NCBI GenBank assembly: GCA_023415835.1
Contig: JAEZJK010000006.1
Location: 1-23,261 of the forward strand
Direction of reading: 5' to 3'
DNA: 23,261 bases
From: Bacillota bacterium
GTDB taxonomy: Bacteria > Bacillota > UBA4882 > UBA8346
Part shown: positions 1 to 7,325 of the stretch, one piece after another
How the letters are laid out: each line of letters starts with the position of its first letter
How positions within the stretch are numbered: the stretch's first letter is position 1
Notes under the pieces: generated by a model
Told to the model about the DNA's origin: nothing
Database searches by the model: none
What the model saw: only the letters and a program-made list of their open reading frames with translations
Position numbers and translations under genes: made by a program

Positions 1-374
1 CTTTGTTATTACTGCTTGGCGGATTATATCTGATTTATAAAGGCATTATCGATTGGCGGATTCCTGGCGCCTATTTCGGAACCGTAATCGTATTATCATT
101 GGTATTTCAAAAAGATCCGTTGTTACAGGTTTTAGCGGGTGGTTTATTTTTAGGCGCTTTTTTTATGGCCACCGACTGGGTAACCTCCCCGGTTACTAAA
201 AAAGGACGGATCTACTTTGGAATTGGTTGTGGAATTTTAACCGTATTAATTCGGATTTTCGGCGGTTATCCCGAAGGAGTTTGTTATGCCATCTTAATCA
301 TGAACGCAGTAACTCCTTTGATTGATCAGATGACCGTTCCGGCTCGTTTCGGGGAGGTGAAGTCCGGTGCGTGA
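1..374 (+). CDS. rnfD: RnfD, ion-translocating electron transport complex subunit D (C-terminal part)
   Basis: RnfD is a membrane subunit of the Rnf complex, which couples electron flow from reduced ferredoxin to NAD+ with Na+ or H+ export. The gene is cut by the window start. The reading frame is open from base 3 and stops at 372-374, giving about 123 C-terminal residues. Visible are several hydrophobic helices, the RnfD/NqrB-type stretch ATDWVTSPVT followed by GR, and the conserved FGGYPEGV segment near the end. The FMN-attachment Thr of this family lies further upstream and is not in the window. The stop overlaps the GTG start of rnfG by 8 bases, so the two are translationally coupled. Identification is firm from the motifs and from the following rnfGEAB genes. 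rnfC is expected just upstream, outside the window. Confidence 0.93.
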   Translation, partial: LLLLLGGLYLIYKGIIDWRIPGAYFGTVIVLSLVFQKDPLLQVLAGGLFLGAFFMATDWVTSPVTKKGRIYFGIGCGILTVLIRIFGGYPEGVCYAILIMNAVTPLIDQMTVPARFGEVKSGA

Positions 375-993
375 ATATTTGCGATTAATGATAGTATTGG
401 CGGTGATTTCCGGCATAGCCGCAGGCACATTGGCGCTGGTTGACTCATTTACAAATCCGAAGATTGAAGCATTCAAAGCTCAATCCGAAGCAAGCGCTTA
501 CCAACAAGTCTTGCCGGAGGCGGATTTATTTACCGAAGACACCGAATTGATGGGAGCAATCACTAAAAAACCCGAGTTCTCATTCGTCCAAAATGTTAAA
601 ATCGGGACCAAACAAGGGACCAAAGTCGGTTGGGTCTGTAAAGTGGCTTCACCCGGCTATAGCAGTAATATTGTGATGCTTATCGGAATCAATACCGATG
701 GGAAACTCGGAAAAGTAAAGGTTCTCGACCAAAAAGAATCGCCTGGATTGGGCACTAACGTTACCGACCCCGGTTTTATCGAGCAAACAGCGATTACTCA
801 GGCTAATGCCGAGCAAGAGTTGAAGGTTACTAAAGATGGCGGAGAAGTCCAGGCTATTACCGGAGCGACTATTTCCTCCCGGGCGGTGTTACGCGGTGTC
901 AACCAAGTGTTCGATTTTCACCGTTGGCAACAAGGGCAAGATAGCGCGGTCAAGGTTGATGCCGTAACCGATGAGACCAAACTGAATCCCTAA
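367..993 (+). CDS. rnfG: RnfG, FMN-carrying subunit of the Rnf complex
   Basis: RnfG is an electron carrier of the Rnf complex that holds FMN covalently through a phosphoester bond to Thr. The 208-residue protein has one N-terminal membrane helix (about residues 7-26), then a soluble FMN-binding domain. The flavinylation motif TGATIS is present, with the acceptor Thr at about residue 168. The segment ESPGLGT (about residues 119-125), typical of this domain, is also there. The GTG start at 367 lies inside the end of rnfD, with GGGGAGGTG at 351-359 as ribosome binding site. The length fits clostridial RnfG. The next gene, rnfE, starts 54 bases downstream in the same operon. Confidence 0.95.
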   Translation: MREYLRLMIVLAVISGIAAGTLALVDSFTNPKIEAFKAQSEASAYQQVLPEADLFTEDTELMGAITKKPEFSFVQNVKIGTKQGTKVGWVCKVASPGYSSNIVMLIGINTDGKLGKVKVLDQKESPGLGTNVTDPGFIEQTAITQANAEQELKVTKDGGEVQAITGATISSRAVLRGVNQVFDFHRWQQGQDSAVKVDAVTDETKLNP

Positions 994-1047
994 AAGTTTC
1001 GGTTTGAAAAGTTTTTTATCAAATTAAAATAATTGGGTGGTGAAAGA

Positions 1048-1674
1048 ATGGGGTTTTTTAAAACACTCAAAAACGGAATTTTTAACGAAAACCCAACGTT
1101 CCGCTTGGTTCTGGGGATGTGTCCGACACTGGCGCTTAGTTTGGCGGTAGTTAACGGCATCGGCATGGGGATTGCCGCCACCTTTGTGTTGGTCGGATCA
1201 AATGTGCTCATCTCGGCACTACGCAAGATTACTCCTGATGAATTAAGGATCCCGATCTTCATTGTGGTGATAGCTGCCTTCGTTACTATTGTAGATAAAA
1301 TTATGGCCGCTTATGTCCCGGGACTCCATGCGGTGCTTGGTATTTATATTCCCCTAATTGTGGTTAATTGTATTATCTTCGCTCGGGCTGAAGCCTTCGC
1401 TTATAAACAAAAGGTATCGGACTCATTGGCGGATGGCATTGGGATGGGACTGGGTTTTACCTTAGCTTTAACTGGAATAAGCGCCGTTAGGGAATTATTA
1501 GGGACCGGCACTTTCTTTGCAGCCAAAGATTATGGGTTTGCCGGCTTTCAGCTTTTTTCCAAAGATATCGCCGCCTTAATCATGATTTTACCTCCAGGCG
1601 CCTTTATCACTCTCGGTTTGATGTTAGGGTTCATTAATTGGCTGGGCCACAGGAAGGAGGCTAAAAATGATTGA
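1048..1674 (+). CDS. rnfE: RnfE, membrane subunit of the Rnf complex
   Basis: RnfE is an integral membrane subunit that, with its paralogue RnfA, forms the membrane core of the complex. In published Rnf/Nqr structures the pair holds an intramembrane [2Fe-2S] cluster. I chose ATG 1048, giving 208 residues starting MGFFKTLKNG, because GGTGG at 1036-1040 is well spaced for it and the family starts in this way. A TTG at 1033 is in frame but has no better site. Visible are ENPTFRLVLGMCPTLA and VVNCIIFARAEAFA. Each carries one Cys expected to bind the iron-sulfur cluster. About six hydrophobic helices are seen. The stop overlaps rnfA by 8 bases. Confidence 0.95.
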   Translation: MGFFKTLKNGIFNENPTFRLVLGMCPTLALSLAVVNGIGMGIAATFVLVGSNVLISALRKITPDELRIPIFIVVIAAFVTIVDKIMAAYVPGLHAVLGIYIPLIVVNCIIFARAEAFAYKQKVSDSLADGIGMGLGFTLALTGISAVRELLGTGTFFAAKDYGFAGFQLFSKDIAALIMILPPGAFITLGLMLGFINWLGHRKEAKND

Positions 1675-2311
1675 TACGCTGGTTATTGTCTTTGGAGCAA
1701 TCTTGATCAATAACTTTGTATTATCGCAATTTTTGGGGATTTGTCCCTTTTTGGGAGTATCCAAAAAAATTGAAACCGCGCTGGGAATGGGTTTTGCGGT
1801 TACTTTCGTAATGGGGCTCGCTTCCGGAATCACTTATGGGATCCAAAAAATCCTTGAGTATTATCATGTGGAAGTACTGCAAACCTTAACCTATATTTTG
1901 GTAATTGCGGTTTTGGTCCAATTTGTCGAGACGGTCTTAAAGAAAACCAGTCACGGCCTTTATCAGGCCTTAGGTATTTATTTACCGTTAATCACTACCA
2001 ACTGTGCCGTTTTAGGAGTAGCCCTGATCAACTTTAATCTCAATTATGGTTTTTTAAATTCGGTTTTAAACGGAGTCGCCGCAGCACTCGGATTTACCCT
2101 GGCCATTGTTTTATTTGCCGGGATTCGGGAACGTTGGGTGACAGCCCCGATTCCCAAATCCTTGCAAGGATTCCCCATTGCGCTCTTGACCGCCAGCTTG
2201 ATGTCGATCGCTTTTTTGGGGTTTACCGGTTTGGATTTAAAAAAGTTATTCCTATATTTTGCCAATTTTAACTGGTCGGATTATCAAGCGTATCTTGGCC
2301 GGTTGTTCTAA
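1667..2311 (+). CDS. rnfA: RnfA, membrane subunit of the Rnf complex
   Basis: RnfA is the paralogue and partner of RnfE in the membrane core of the Rnf complex. The 214-residue product contains the hallmark NNFVLSQFLGICPFLG near residue 15-30 and LPLITTNCAVLG near residue 105-116. These give two Cys residues positioned like those of RnfE. About six membrane helices alternate. The C-terminus is somewhat longer than the usual roughly 190 residues, ending with an extra hydrophobic/aromatic tail (FLYFANFNWSDYQAYL). The start ATG overlaps the rnfE stop and is preceded by AGGAGG at 1655-1660. The rnfB start follows 9 bases after the stop. Confidence 0.95.
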   Translation: MIDTLVIVFGAILINNFVLSQFLGICPFLGVSKKIETALGMGFAVTFVMGLASGITYGIQKILEYYHVEVLQTLTYILVIAVLVQFVETVLKKTSHGLYQALGIYLPLITTNCAVLGVALINFNLNYGFLNSVLNGVAAALGFTLAIVLFAGIRERWVTAPIPKSLQGFPIALLTASLMSIAFLGFTGLDLKKLFLYFANFNWSDYQAYLGRLF

Positions 2312-2320
2312 GGGGGTTTA

Positions 2321-3151
2321 ATGATGACTTTGGTTTGGGTAGCAATAGCATTATTAGGAGCTATGGGCCTCATCTTCGGCTGGATCTTAGCTTTTGCCTC
2401 CAAGAAATTGGCAGTGGAATCCGACCCTAAAATTGGGGAAATTATCGGGGTTTTACCAGGGGCCAATTGTGGGGCTTGCGGTTATCCCGGCTGTAGCGGT
2501 TTGGCGGAAGCGGTTGTCAATGGGACGGCACCGGTCGGCGCTTGTCCGGTAGGAAAAGCGCCGGTAGCTGCTAAAATAGCTGTGATAATGGGTGTTGAAT
2601 TTGACAGTAACGCGAAACCGAAATTTGCCAGGGTTGTCTGTCAAGGTGGCAAAGCAGAGAGGGTCGACCGTTTTTATTACATGGGGGTGGCGGATTGCGC
2701 CGCGGCCGGAATGTTAAACGGCGGTCCGAAAATGTGTGAATACGGCTGTCTTGGATTGGGGAATTGCGTTAGGGCATGTATGTTTGAAGCTCTTACAATT
2801 AACGAAAACGGCCTTCCCGAAGTCAATACCAAACGTTGCACCGGTTGCGGAGCATGCGTAAAAGCTTGCCCTCGGGGGTTAATGAAACTAATCGACGATG
2901 ATTACCGGGTAATGGTCCTTTGCAAGAGCTATAATAAAGGTCCGGAGGTTCGCAAGGCTTGTAAAGTGGGGTGTATCGGTTGCGGTATTTGTGCCAAAAA
3001 CTGTCCTGAACAGGCCATTACTGTAACCGATAACCTGGCGGAGATAAACTCCGAAAAGTGTACCGCTTGTGGGATTTGTATTGAAAAATGCCCGATGAAA
3101 ACCATTAAGTTCGTGCAGGATAATGGAAAGGTTGAGGTAAAAGTAAGCTAA
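2321..3151 (+). CDS. rnfB: RnfB, ferredoxin-accepting iron-sulfur subunit of the Rnf complex
   Basis: RnfB takes electrons from reduced ferredoxin. The 276-residue protein has one N-terminal membrane helix (about residues 5-26), then a [4Fe-4S] domain with Cys 50, 53, 58 and 75 (NCGACGYPGCSG ... GACPVG). A long polyferredoxin part follows. Three classical CxxCxxCxxxCP motifs are seen (CTGCGACVKACP, CIGCGICAKNCP, CTACGICIEKCP), plus a Cys-rich CEYGCLGLGNC segment before them. This multi-cluster form is typical of anaerobes. ATG 2321 and 2324 are both possible, and AGGGGG at 2311-2316 serves either. It is the last gene of the rnf operon and a terminator follows 19 bases after its stop. Confidence 0.95.
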   Translation: MMTLVWVAIALLGAMGLIFGWILAFASKKLAVESDPKIGEIIGVLPGANCGACGYPGCSGLAEAVVNGTAPVGACPVGKAPVAAKIAVIMGVEFDSNAKPKFARVVCQGGKAERVDRFYYMGVADCAAAGMLNGGPKMCEYGCLGLGNCVRACMFEALTINENGLPEVNTKRCTGCGACVKACPRGLMKLIDDDYRVMVLCKSYNKGPEVRKACKVGCIGCGICAKNCPEQAITVTDNLAEINSEKCTACGICIEKCPMKTIKFVQDNGKVEVKVS

Positions 3152-3170
3152 AGGTAAGCATAATACTTAA

Positions 3171-3202
3171 AGATCAGCCAGAAAAGGTTGGTCTTTTTTT
3201 TT
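3171..3202 (+). terminator. Intrinsic terminator of the rnf operon
   Basis: A 9-bp stem (3171-3179 with 3186-3194, including two G-U pairs) closes a 6-base loop. A run of about eight T follows. It lies 19 bases after the rnfB stop and on the same strand. Confidence 0.85.
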
Positions 3203-3347
3203 ATAAAAATCTGATGATTTTGTTTAAAGGATTTGGACAAATAGAATAAGCAAAAAAATGCAATTCAAAACCCGGTAAAATTTTTCATTACTAAATTAAT
3301 TAACTTCAAGGCAAATGTTTAAAGTAGATCATATTATTGATATGCTA

Positions 3348-3377
3348 TTGTTATAAATTTCCTTTTTGTGATATAAT
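3348..3377 (+). promoter_or_regulatory. Sigma-A-type promoter of the CsgG/PEGA gene
   Basis: TTGTTA at 3348-3353 and a perfect TATAAT at 3372-3377 are separated by 18 bases. The predicted transcript start leaves a leader of roughly 40-45 bases to the ATG at 3427. The -35 box matches consensus at 4 of 6 positions. I see no other structure in the 3203-3347 stretch before it. Confidence 0.6.
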
Positions 3378-3426
3378 TTTAAAGATATAAAAATAAGGAT
3401 CAAAATATCGGACATAGGAGGATACG

Positions 3427-4290
3427 ATGGAATTTTCTAAAAAAATGATTGTCTTTTTTTTGCTGTCCGTAATAACCTTCGGGACGTTGGCTTTTGCCCA
3501 GGAAAATTTGAAGGTTACTGTCGCTGTGGTTGATTTCACTGACCAAACCGGAAAAGGGCTTCGAAATATTGATGAAGTTTCAACTGAAATTCTTAGCACT
3601 TTGCTACATAAGACCGGCAATTTTACTGTTGTTGAAAGGACTAAACTAAAATCGATTATAACTGAACAAGGTTTTACCATGTCTGGGTTGGTTGATTCGA
3701 CGAAAACAGCTGTCCAAGTTGGGAAATTATTAGGGGCAGATTATTTAATAACGGGTTCGGTTTTGACTTATGGGGAAAAAACAGTAAAATTTAAAGGCTA
3801 TGGAATTTCTACCGAAAAAATATTAACTGAATTAAACCTGAACATAAAAATTTTGGATATGAATACCGGAAATATTCAATACGCAACTTTGCTTTCGGCT
3901 CAGGATGAAGTAATAAATACCGACAATAACTCAAATACGAGCGATTTAAATGAAAGAAAATTATTACAAAAGGCTCTTGAATCAGGGGTAAAAGAAATAA
4001 TAGTTCAAATGGAAGCAAAAAAGGCAGTAATTCCCGAAAAAGTGAATGTGCAGTTTTATTCGACTCCCGAGGGTGCTGATGTTGAAATAAATAATGTTTT
4101 TTATGGCAATACTCCCTTAACACTACAGCTTAATCCCGGATTGCATAAGGTTAAAATCAGTATCGCCAATTATGAAGTTTGGGATAAAACAATCAATGCC
4201 AATGAAGGTTTAGTAGTAAAAGCTGTATTGGAAAAAAAGCAAGAGGAAAAGAGAGTGAAAGTGGAAATCAACGAAACTAAGAACAATTAA
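3427..4290 (+). CDS. Exported CsgG-like protein with C-terminal PEGA domain
   Basis: The 287-residue protein begins with a classical signal peptide (KK, hydrophobic core, cleavage likely after AFA near residue 24) with no lipobox Cys. Residues about 28-180 look like a CsgG-family domain: VAVVDFTDQTG, then ST-rich helix, FTVVERTKLKSIITEQGF, and the VGKLLGADYLITGSV segment that is the best family mark. Residues about 207-270 form a PEGA domain (STPEGADVEINN, GNTPL, GLHKVKI), a surface/extracytoplasmic beta domain. A charged Lys/Glu tail follows. AGGAGGA at 3416-3422 supports the ATG. CsgG proteins form or assist outer-membrane secretion channels, and many relatives are general envelope lipoproteins of unknown role. 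This copy has no curli genes beside it, so its exact function is unknown. Its codon use is more AT-rich than that of the rnf genes. Confidence 0.8.
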   Translation: MEFSKKMIVFFLLSVITFGTLAFAQENLKVTVAVVDFTDQTGKGLRNIDEVSTEILSTLLHKTGNFTVVERTKLKSIITEQGFTMSGLVDSTKTAVQVGKLLGADYLITGSVLTYGEKTVKFKGYGISTEKILTELNLNIKILDMNTGNIQYATLLSAQDEVINTDNNSNTSDLNERKLLQKALESGVKEIIVQMEAKKAVIPEKVNVQFYSTPEGADVEINNVFYGNTPLTLQLNPGLHKVKISIANYEVWDKTINANEGLVVKAVLEKKQEEKRVKVEINETKNN

Positions 4291-4330
4291 GCCAAAGCTG
4301 TACTATGCCAGAAAGACAGTTTTCACAATA

Positions 4331-4357
4331 AAGAAGATCCCTTAACGGGATTTTCTT
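4331..4357. terminator. Shared terminator hairpin between two convergent genes
   Basis: An 11-bp stem (4331-4341 with 4347-4357, one G-U pair) closes a 5-base loop. A/T-rich sequence lies on both sides. It sits 40 bases after the CsgG/PEGA stop and directly after the stop of the opposite gene at 4359, so it probably ends transcription from both directions. Confidence 0.7.
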
Positions 4358-4358
4358 A

Positions 4359-5723
4359 TTAATTTCTATAAATTATTCGATTAAAGTATTGACTAAAAAC
4401 GGTGTAAGAATATTTTCTGATAATCCGGATTTTATGCCTATAATTTAAAAGCAACCTTAACGATAAAGCGGCAGTTAAATTGGCAGCGAGATAGCCAATA
4501 GGTCCGATGAGGTTTCCTGATGTTTTTACCGAGAGTAGGATTGACCCGGATAAAAAAATAGCCGCCATGAATACTAGTTGGCCTATTAAAATAAATCCCG
4601 GCTTTTTTTGATAGGCAGCCAAACCTTCGAGGCGGGATCGTAAAGCAACAACAAACGGATGGGCCATAAAGGCAATTACTGTAGCATAAACCAGCGATAA
4701 GTCATTAGTTTTAAGTCTTTGAATATTGATAAAGTACCAATTTGCTATCGATGGGATCAAAAGCATTAAAAGAATACCGGCGAAAATAAACCCGATTATT
4801 AATACAAATTTGAGGGAAGACAGATCTCTTTTATGTTTGGGTGGAAAGGCCAATACTACCGTATGCATTCGGGTAGCCCCGGCTGAGAATGAATTCACTA
4901 TTCCAGCTGTTACAAAATAGATCGGGGCTATTCTTTCCGGGTCAGGGGTCCTAACGATAAATGCCCCTAATATTAGCTGAGAAAGCCATATAAAACCACC
5001 GCCAAGGGAAAGAATAAAGTTAAAATTTAAAATTTCTCTAGTCGCGACTTTAGTTGCAGCTTCACTAAGATTTTTAATTATTTGGCGGCTGAAAAACCAA
5101 GATAACAATACTTCCACTGCAGCCGCCAAAGTTAGGCAAACCGTGGCCCAAAATGGTCCAACCAAATTCAAAGCGCAAAAAACCGGGGAAAGGATAACCG
5201 AAAGGGCTATGCGGAAAATAGTTGCAAAACCGGCTTTTCCAGTGGCTTGATTATTATAAAGGGCTACTTGAAAAGGATTGCGAATGAATAATAAAAAGTT
5301 AAAAGGAATGCTATAAAGAAGCACTAAATGAGCTGTTTTTTCAATCGATTGCGGTAGCCCGATTAAATCACTCAAAAGAAAATGAGCCACCCAAGGAAGG
5401 CAGAGGAAGAGTTGTAAAAGGCAAATAGCGACGGCCATCAGGTTATTGACTAAACTAAAATGGGAAAATCCTTTCCGTGTTTTACCGTAAACCAATCCAG
5501 TGGTCAATAAGCCAAATCCACCAAAGGTGCCCAGAAAGAACATAATTGAATGTGCTTGGGCCATTCCGGCATGATTGAGCGCTCCTCCCGAACCTCGGGA
5601 AGCAATCATCGCAACTAAAGGATAAGTAAAACTCTGGGAAAATGCTTGTAAAGCTAAAGGCCAAAAGAAAAATAGCAATTGCCGAAAGGAAAATGGTTGT
5701 TGTTTGTCGGTATTCTGAAGCAT
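4359..5723 (-). CDS. Multi-pass membrane protein, probable MOP (MATE/flippase-like) superfamily transporter
   Basis: The 454-residue product is strongly hydrophobic throughout, with roughly 12 predicted membrane helices and short charged loops. This fits the length and layout of the MOP superfamily (MATE exporters, polysaccharide flippases, ankylosis-like proteins). Suggestive segments are the N-terminal FWPLALQAFSQSFTYPLVAMIASRG, here split by eye into one helix with a following polar turn, and a central AGIVNSFSAGATRMHTV. The substrate cannot be told from sequence. It is the only long gene on the - strand. ATG 5721-5723 is preceded on its own strand by AAGGA, about 7 bases upstream. No convincing promoter was found. 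Alternative: a relative of the progressive-ankylosis (ANK) group rather than a true MATE drug exporter. Confidence 0.65.
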   Translation of the reverse strand: MLQNTDKQQPFSFRQLLFFFWPLALQAFSQSFTYPLVAMIASRGSGGALNHAGMAQAHSIMFFLGTFGGFGLLTTGLVYGKTRKGFSHFSLVNNLMAVAICLLQLFLCLPWVAHFLLSDLIGLPQSIEKTAHLVLLYSIPFNFLLFIRNPFQVALYNNQATGKAGFATIFRIALSVILSPVFCALNLVGPFWATVCLTLAAAVEVLLSWFFSRQIIKNLSEAATKVATREILNFNFILSLGGGFIWLSQLILGAFIVRTPDPERIAPIYFVTAGIVNSFSAGATRMHTVVLAFPPKHKRDLSSLKFVLIIGFIFAGILLMLLIPSIANWYFINIQRLKTNDLSLVYATVIAFMAHPFVVALRSRLEGLAAYQKKPGFILIGQLVFMAAIFLSGSILLSVKTSGNLIGPIGYLAANLTAALSLRLLLNYRHKIRIIRKYSYTVFSQYFNRIIYRN

Positions 5724-5918
5724 GTTTTTTCCTTATTAGCTTATTCTAATAATATCTTAGTTTACTTTGATTGATGATGCAATTAAGCCAAGATGATTTT
5801 CATGTATTGTTCATAATCAGTTTTTCAAATATCAATCTATTGGTAGAATTTAGCGTTAATAATGATTGAATGTTTGGTTATTTTAGGGGGTAGAAATATA
5901 AATTTTAACTAAATTCAG
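5724..5918. other. AT-rich intergenic stretch between divergent genes
   Basis: This stretch separates the - strand membrane protein from the corA promoter. It is AT-rich and has no credible coding frame, no clear repeat and no RNA that I recognise. The - strand gene's ribosome binding site lies at its left edge. Confidence 0.5.
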
Positions 5919-5947
5919 TTGACAATCTAAATCAGCAGGCATATAGT
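5919..5947 (+). promoter_or_regulatory. Near-consensus promoter of corA
   Basis: A perfect TTGACA at 5919-5924 and TATAGT at 5942-5947 (5 of 6) are spaced by exactly 17 bases. Transcription should start near 5954. The corA ATG is at 6186, so the leader is about 230 nucleotides, far longer than needed for translation and rich in complementary segments. Confidence 0.8.
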
Positions 5948-5970
5948 GAAAGAGAAAATAAATTCTCACG

Positions 5971-6089
5971 AATAAAAGGTAGGTGAAGACAGTGGAGGGA
6001 GACCCTAGTAGTTGGAGATTAATTAGGTTTTTTAACCAAATATCGATTAAGTATATTCCATTGTCGGAGACCGCCAGTTTACCTTTATT
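5971..6089 (+). ncRNA. Candidate structured cis-regulatory RNA in the corA leader
   Basis: Two long-range helices nest within each other. P1 pairs 5971-5981 with 6080-6089 (10 bp, one bulged A). P2 pairs 5988-5996 with 6057-6065 (9 bp, one G-U). Inside P2 are a GGG-AGA-CCC hairpin (5997-6005) stacked on P2 and a hairpin at 6022-6041 (GGTT/AACC core, T4 loop, one A-A mismatch with three more pairs). Just outside P2, 6065-6073 repeats the CGG-AGA-CCG form, so GGAGACC occurs twice. The layout resembles an aptamer domain in front of an expression platform. The gene is a Mg2+ transporter, so a metal-sensing role is plausible. However, I do not see the conserved M-box or yybP-ykoY motifs. The pairing is direct observation. 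The riboswitch role is inference. Confidence 0.5.
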
Positions 6090-6106
6090 ATAATTTTCTC
6101 CTTGCT

Positions 6107-6188
6107 CATAAGGCTGGTACATCTTCCAATGGAACTCAGGTAAAACTGCACTTAAACTATACTAATTGGAAGGGGAGACAGCCTTATG
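6107..6188 (+). promoter_or_regulatory. Hairpin that buries the corA ribosome binding site and start codon
   Basis: Bases 6107-6116 are perfectly complementary to 6179-6188 (10 bp), and the right arm contains the whole ATG at 6186-6188. Inside it, CTTCCAAT (6123-6130) pairs with ATTGGAAG (6165-6172). The Shine-Dalgarno AAGGGGAG (6170-6177) is therefore partly paired and otherwise held in a 6-base internal loop. The form is that of a translational off-switch. A pyrimidine stretch at 6095-6103 could also pair with the Shine-Dalgarno region, offering an alternative fold. Confidence 0.6.
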
Positions 6189-7172
6189 CTCCGCGCTTAT
6201 CTCACTGTAACCGGTGAATTAACCGCCATTGACAACTTGGCAGAAAAAGGGATCTGGATTAATTTGATTAATCCTCCCGAAGCGGAACTTACTAAAGTTG
6301 CAGATTTGGCGAATATTAACTCCGATCTATTACGGGCTGCGCTTGACGCCGAAGAACGTTCCCGGATCGAGGTTGACGAAGGCCAACTCCTGATCTTGAT
6401 CAATGTACCGATCTCCGAGGGTGAAAATGGATCCCTTTATTATGATACAGTCCCTTTAGGGATTATTGTTACCGAGCATTCCATCGTTACGATATGTTTA
6501 AAAGAGAACCCAATCGTCACCGAGTTTGAGTATGGTAAGAACCGTGCCTTTTATACCTTTAAAAAAACCCGCTTTGTCTTGCAGATGCTATTTAAGACCG
6601 CCACTTATTTTTTGCGGTACCTGCAACAAATCGATAAAAAATCAAGTGAAATCGAAAACAAACTGCATTGTTCCATGAGGAATGAAGAATTGATTAGGTT
6701 ATTAAACCTCCAAAAAAGCCTAGTTTATTTTACTACCTCACTGCGGGCCAATGAAATTGTAATGGAAAAACTTTTGAGGTTACAACTTAAATCGCCGATG
6801 GCTAATGTCGATCCGGATACTGCGATGACTACACATATTTTAAAGATGTACCCTGAGGATGAGGAATTGCTTGAAGATGTAATTACCGAGAATAAACAGG
6901 CGATTGAGATGTGTCAGACTTATAGTGATATTCTGACTGGTACAATGGATGCTTTTGCCTCGATTATCTCTAACAACTTGAATATCGTTATGAAGTTTTT
7001 AACTTCGGTGACGATTATTTTAGCCCTTCCGACCATGGTCGCCAGTTTTTTTGGGATGAATGTAGTAGTGCCAATGCAGCATTCACCCTATGCTTTTATG
7101 TTCACAATAATAATTTCAGTTGTTTTGGCTGCAATCGGAGTAGTGCTGCTCCGACGAAAGAATATGTTCTGA
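6186..7172 (+). CDS. corA: CorA-family Mg2+ (divalent metal) transporter
   Basis: CorA forms homopentameric inner-membrane channels that bring in Mg2+ (some members carry Co2+, Ni2+ or Zn2+). The 328-residue protein has the family build. There is a long acidic and helical cytoplasmic domain (about residues 1-265), then two C-terminal membrane helices separated by the signature GMN at residues 290-292 (FFGMNVVVP), and a basic tail (RRKNMF). The N-terminal part (GIWINLINP, ERSRIEVDEGQLLILINVP) matches the CorA alpha/beta domain. The ATG has AAGGGGAG upstream, but this site lies in the hairpin described at 6107-6188. The gene appears to be a single transcription unit with its own promoter and a terminator about 117 bases downstream. 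Confidence 0.93.
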   Translation: MLRAYLTVTGELTAIDNLAEKGIWINLINPPEAELTKVADLANINSDLLRAALDAEERSRIEVDEGQLLILINVPISEGENGSLYYDTVPLGIIVTEHSIVTICLKENPIVTEFEYGKNRAFYTFKKTRFVLQMLFKTATYFLRYLQQIDKKSSEIENKLHCSMRNEELIRLLNLQKSLVYFTTSLRANEIVMEKLLRLQLKSPMANVDPDTAMTTHILKMYPEDEELLEDVITENKQAIEMCQTYSDILTGTMDAFASIISNNLNIVMKFLTSVTIILALPTMVASFFGMNVVVPMQHSPYAFMFTIIISVVLAAIGVVLLRRKNMF

Positions 7173-7288
7173 CCACTGGTTTTGTATATTAGGCTGTGCC
7201 GAGACTGTAGTATCTTTTTGGTTATTAGCCATTGGCATTAGCAGCTACAACCATTAAGTTATAGTTAAATAAAATTCAATGCTTAACT

Positions 7289-7325
7289 AAAAACAGCCGA
7301 ATCGTTCGACGATTTGACTGTTTTT
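7289..7325 (+). terminator. Intrinsic terminator downstream of corA
   Basis: AAAAACAG (7289-7296) pairs with CTGTTTTT (7318-7325). After one C/A mismatch the helix continues with 7298-7304 and 7310-7316, closing a 5-base loop. The T-run forms the descending arm and the sequence after it stays T-rich. Confidence 0.65.

Noticed and set aside
3351..4123. Antisense open frames over the CsgG/PEGA gene
   Set aside because: Low-complexity, without ribosome binding sites or domains, opposite a well-supported gene with promoter and signal peptide.
5883..6122. A 79-codon open frame on the - strand inside the corA leader
   Set aside because: It has no well-placed ribosome binding site, no recognisable domain, and lies opposite the promoter and the complementary arms of the leader, which explain the sequence better.
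5950..6185. Identification of the corA leader as a standard M-box or yybP-ykoY riboswitch
   Set aside because: A short TAGGTGAAG resembles the M-box start and the closing stem vaguely resembles the Mn2+ class, but the other conserved blocks of both families are not visible by eye.
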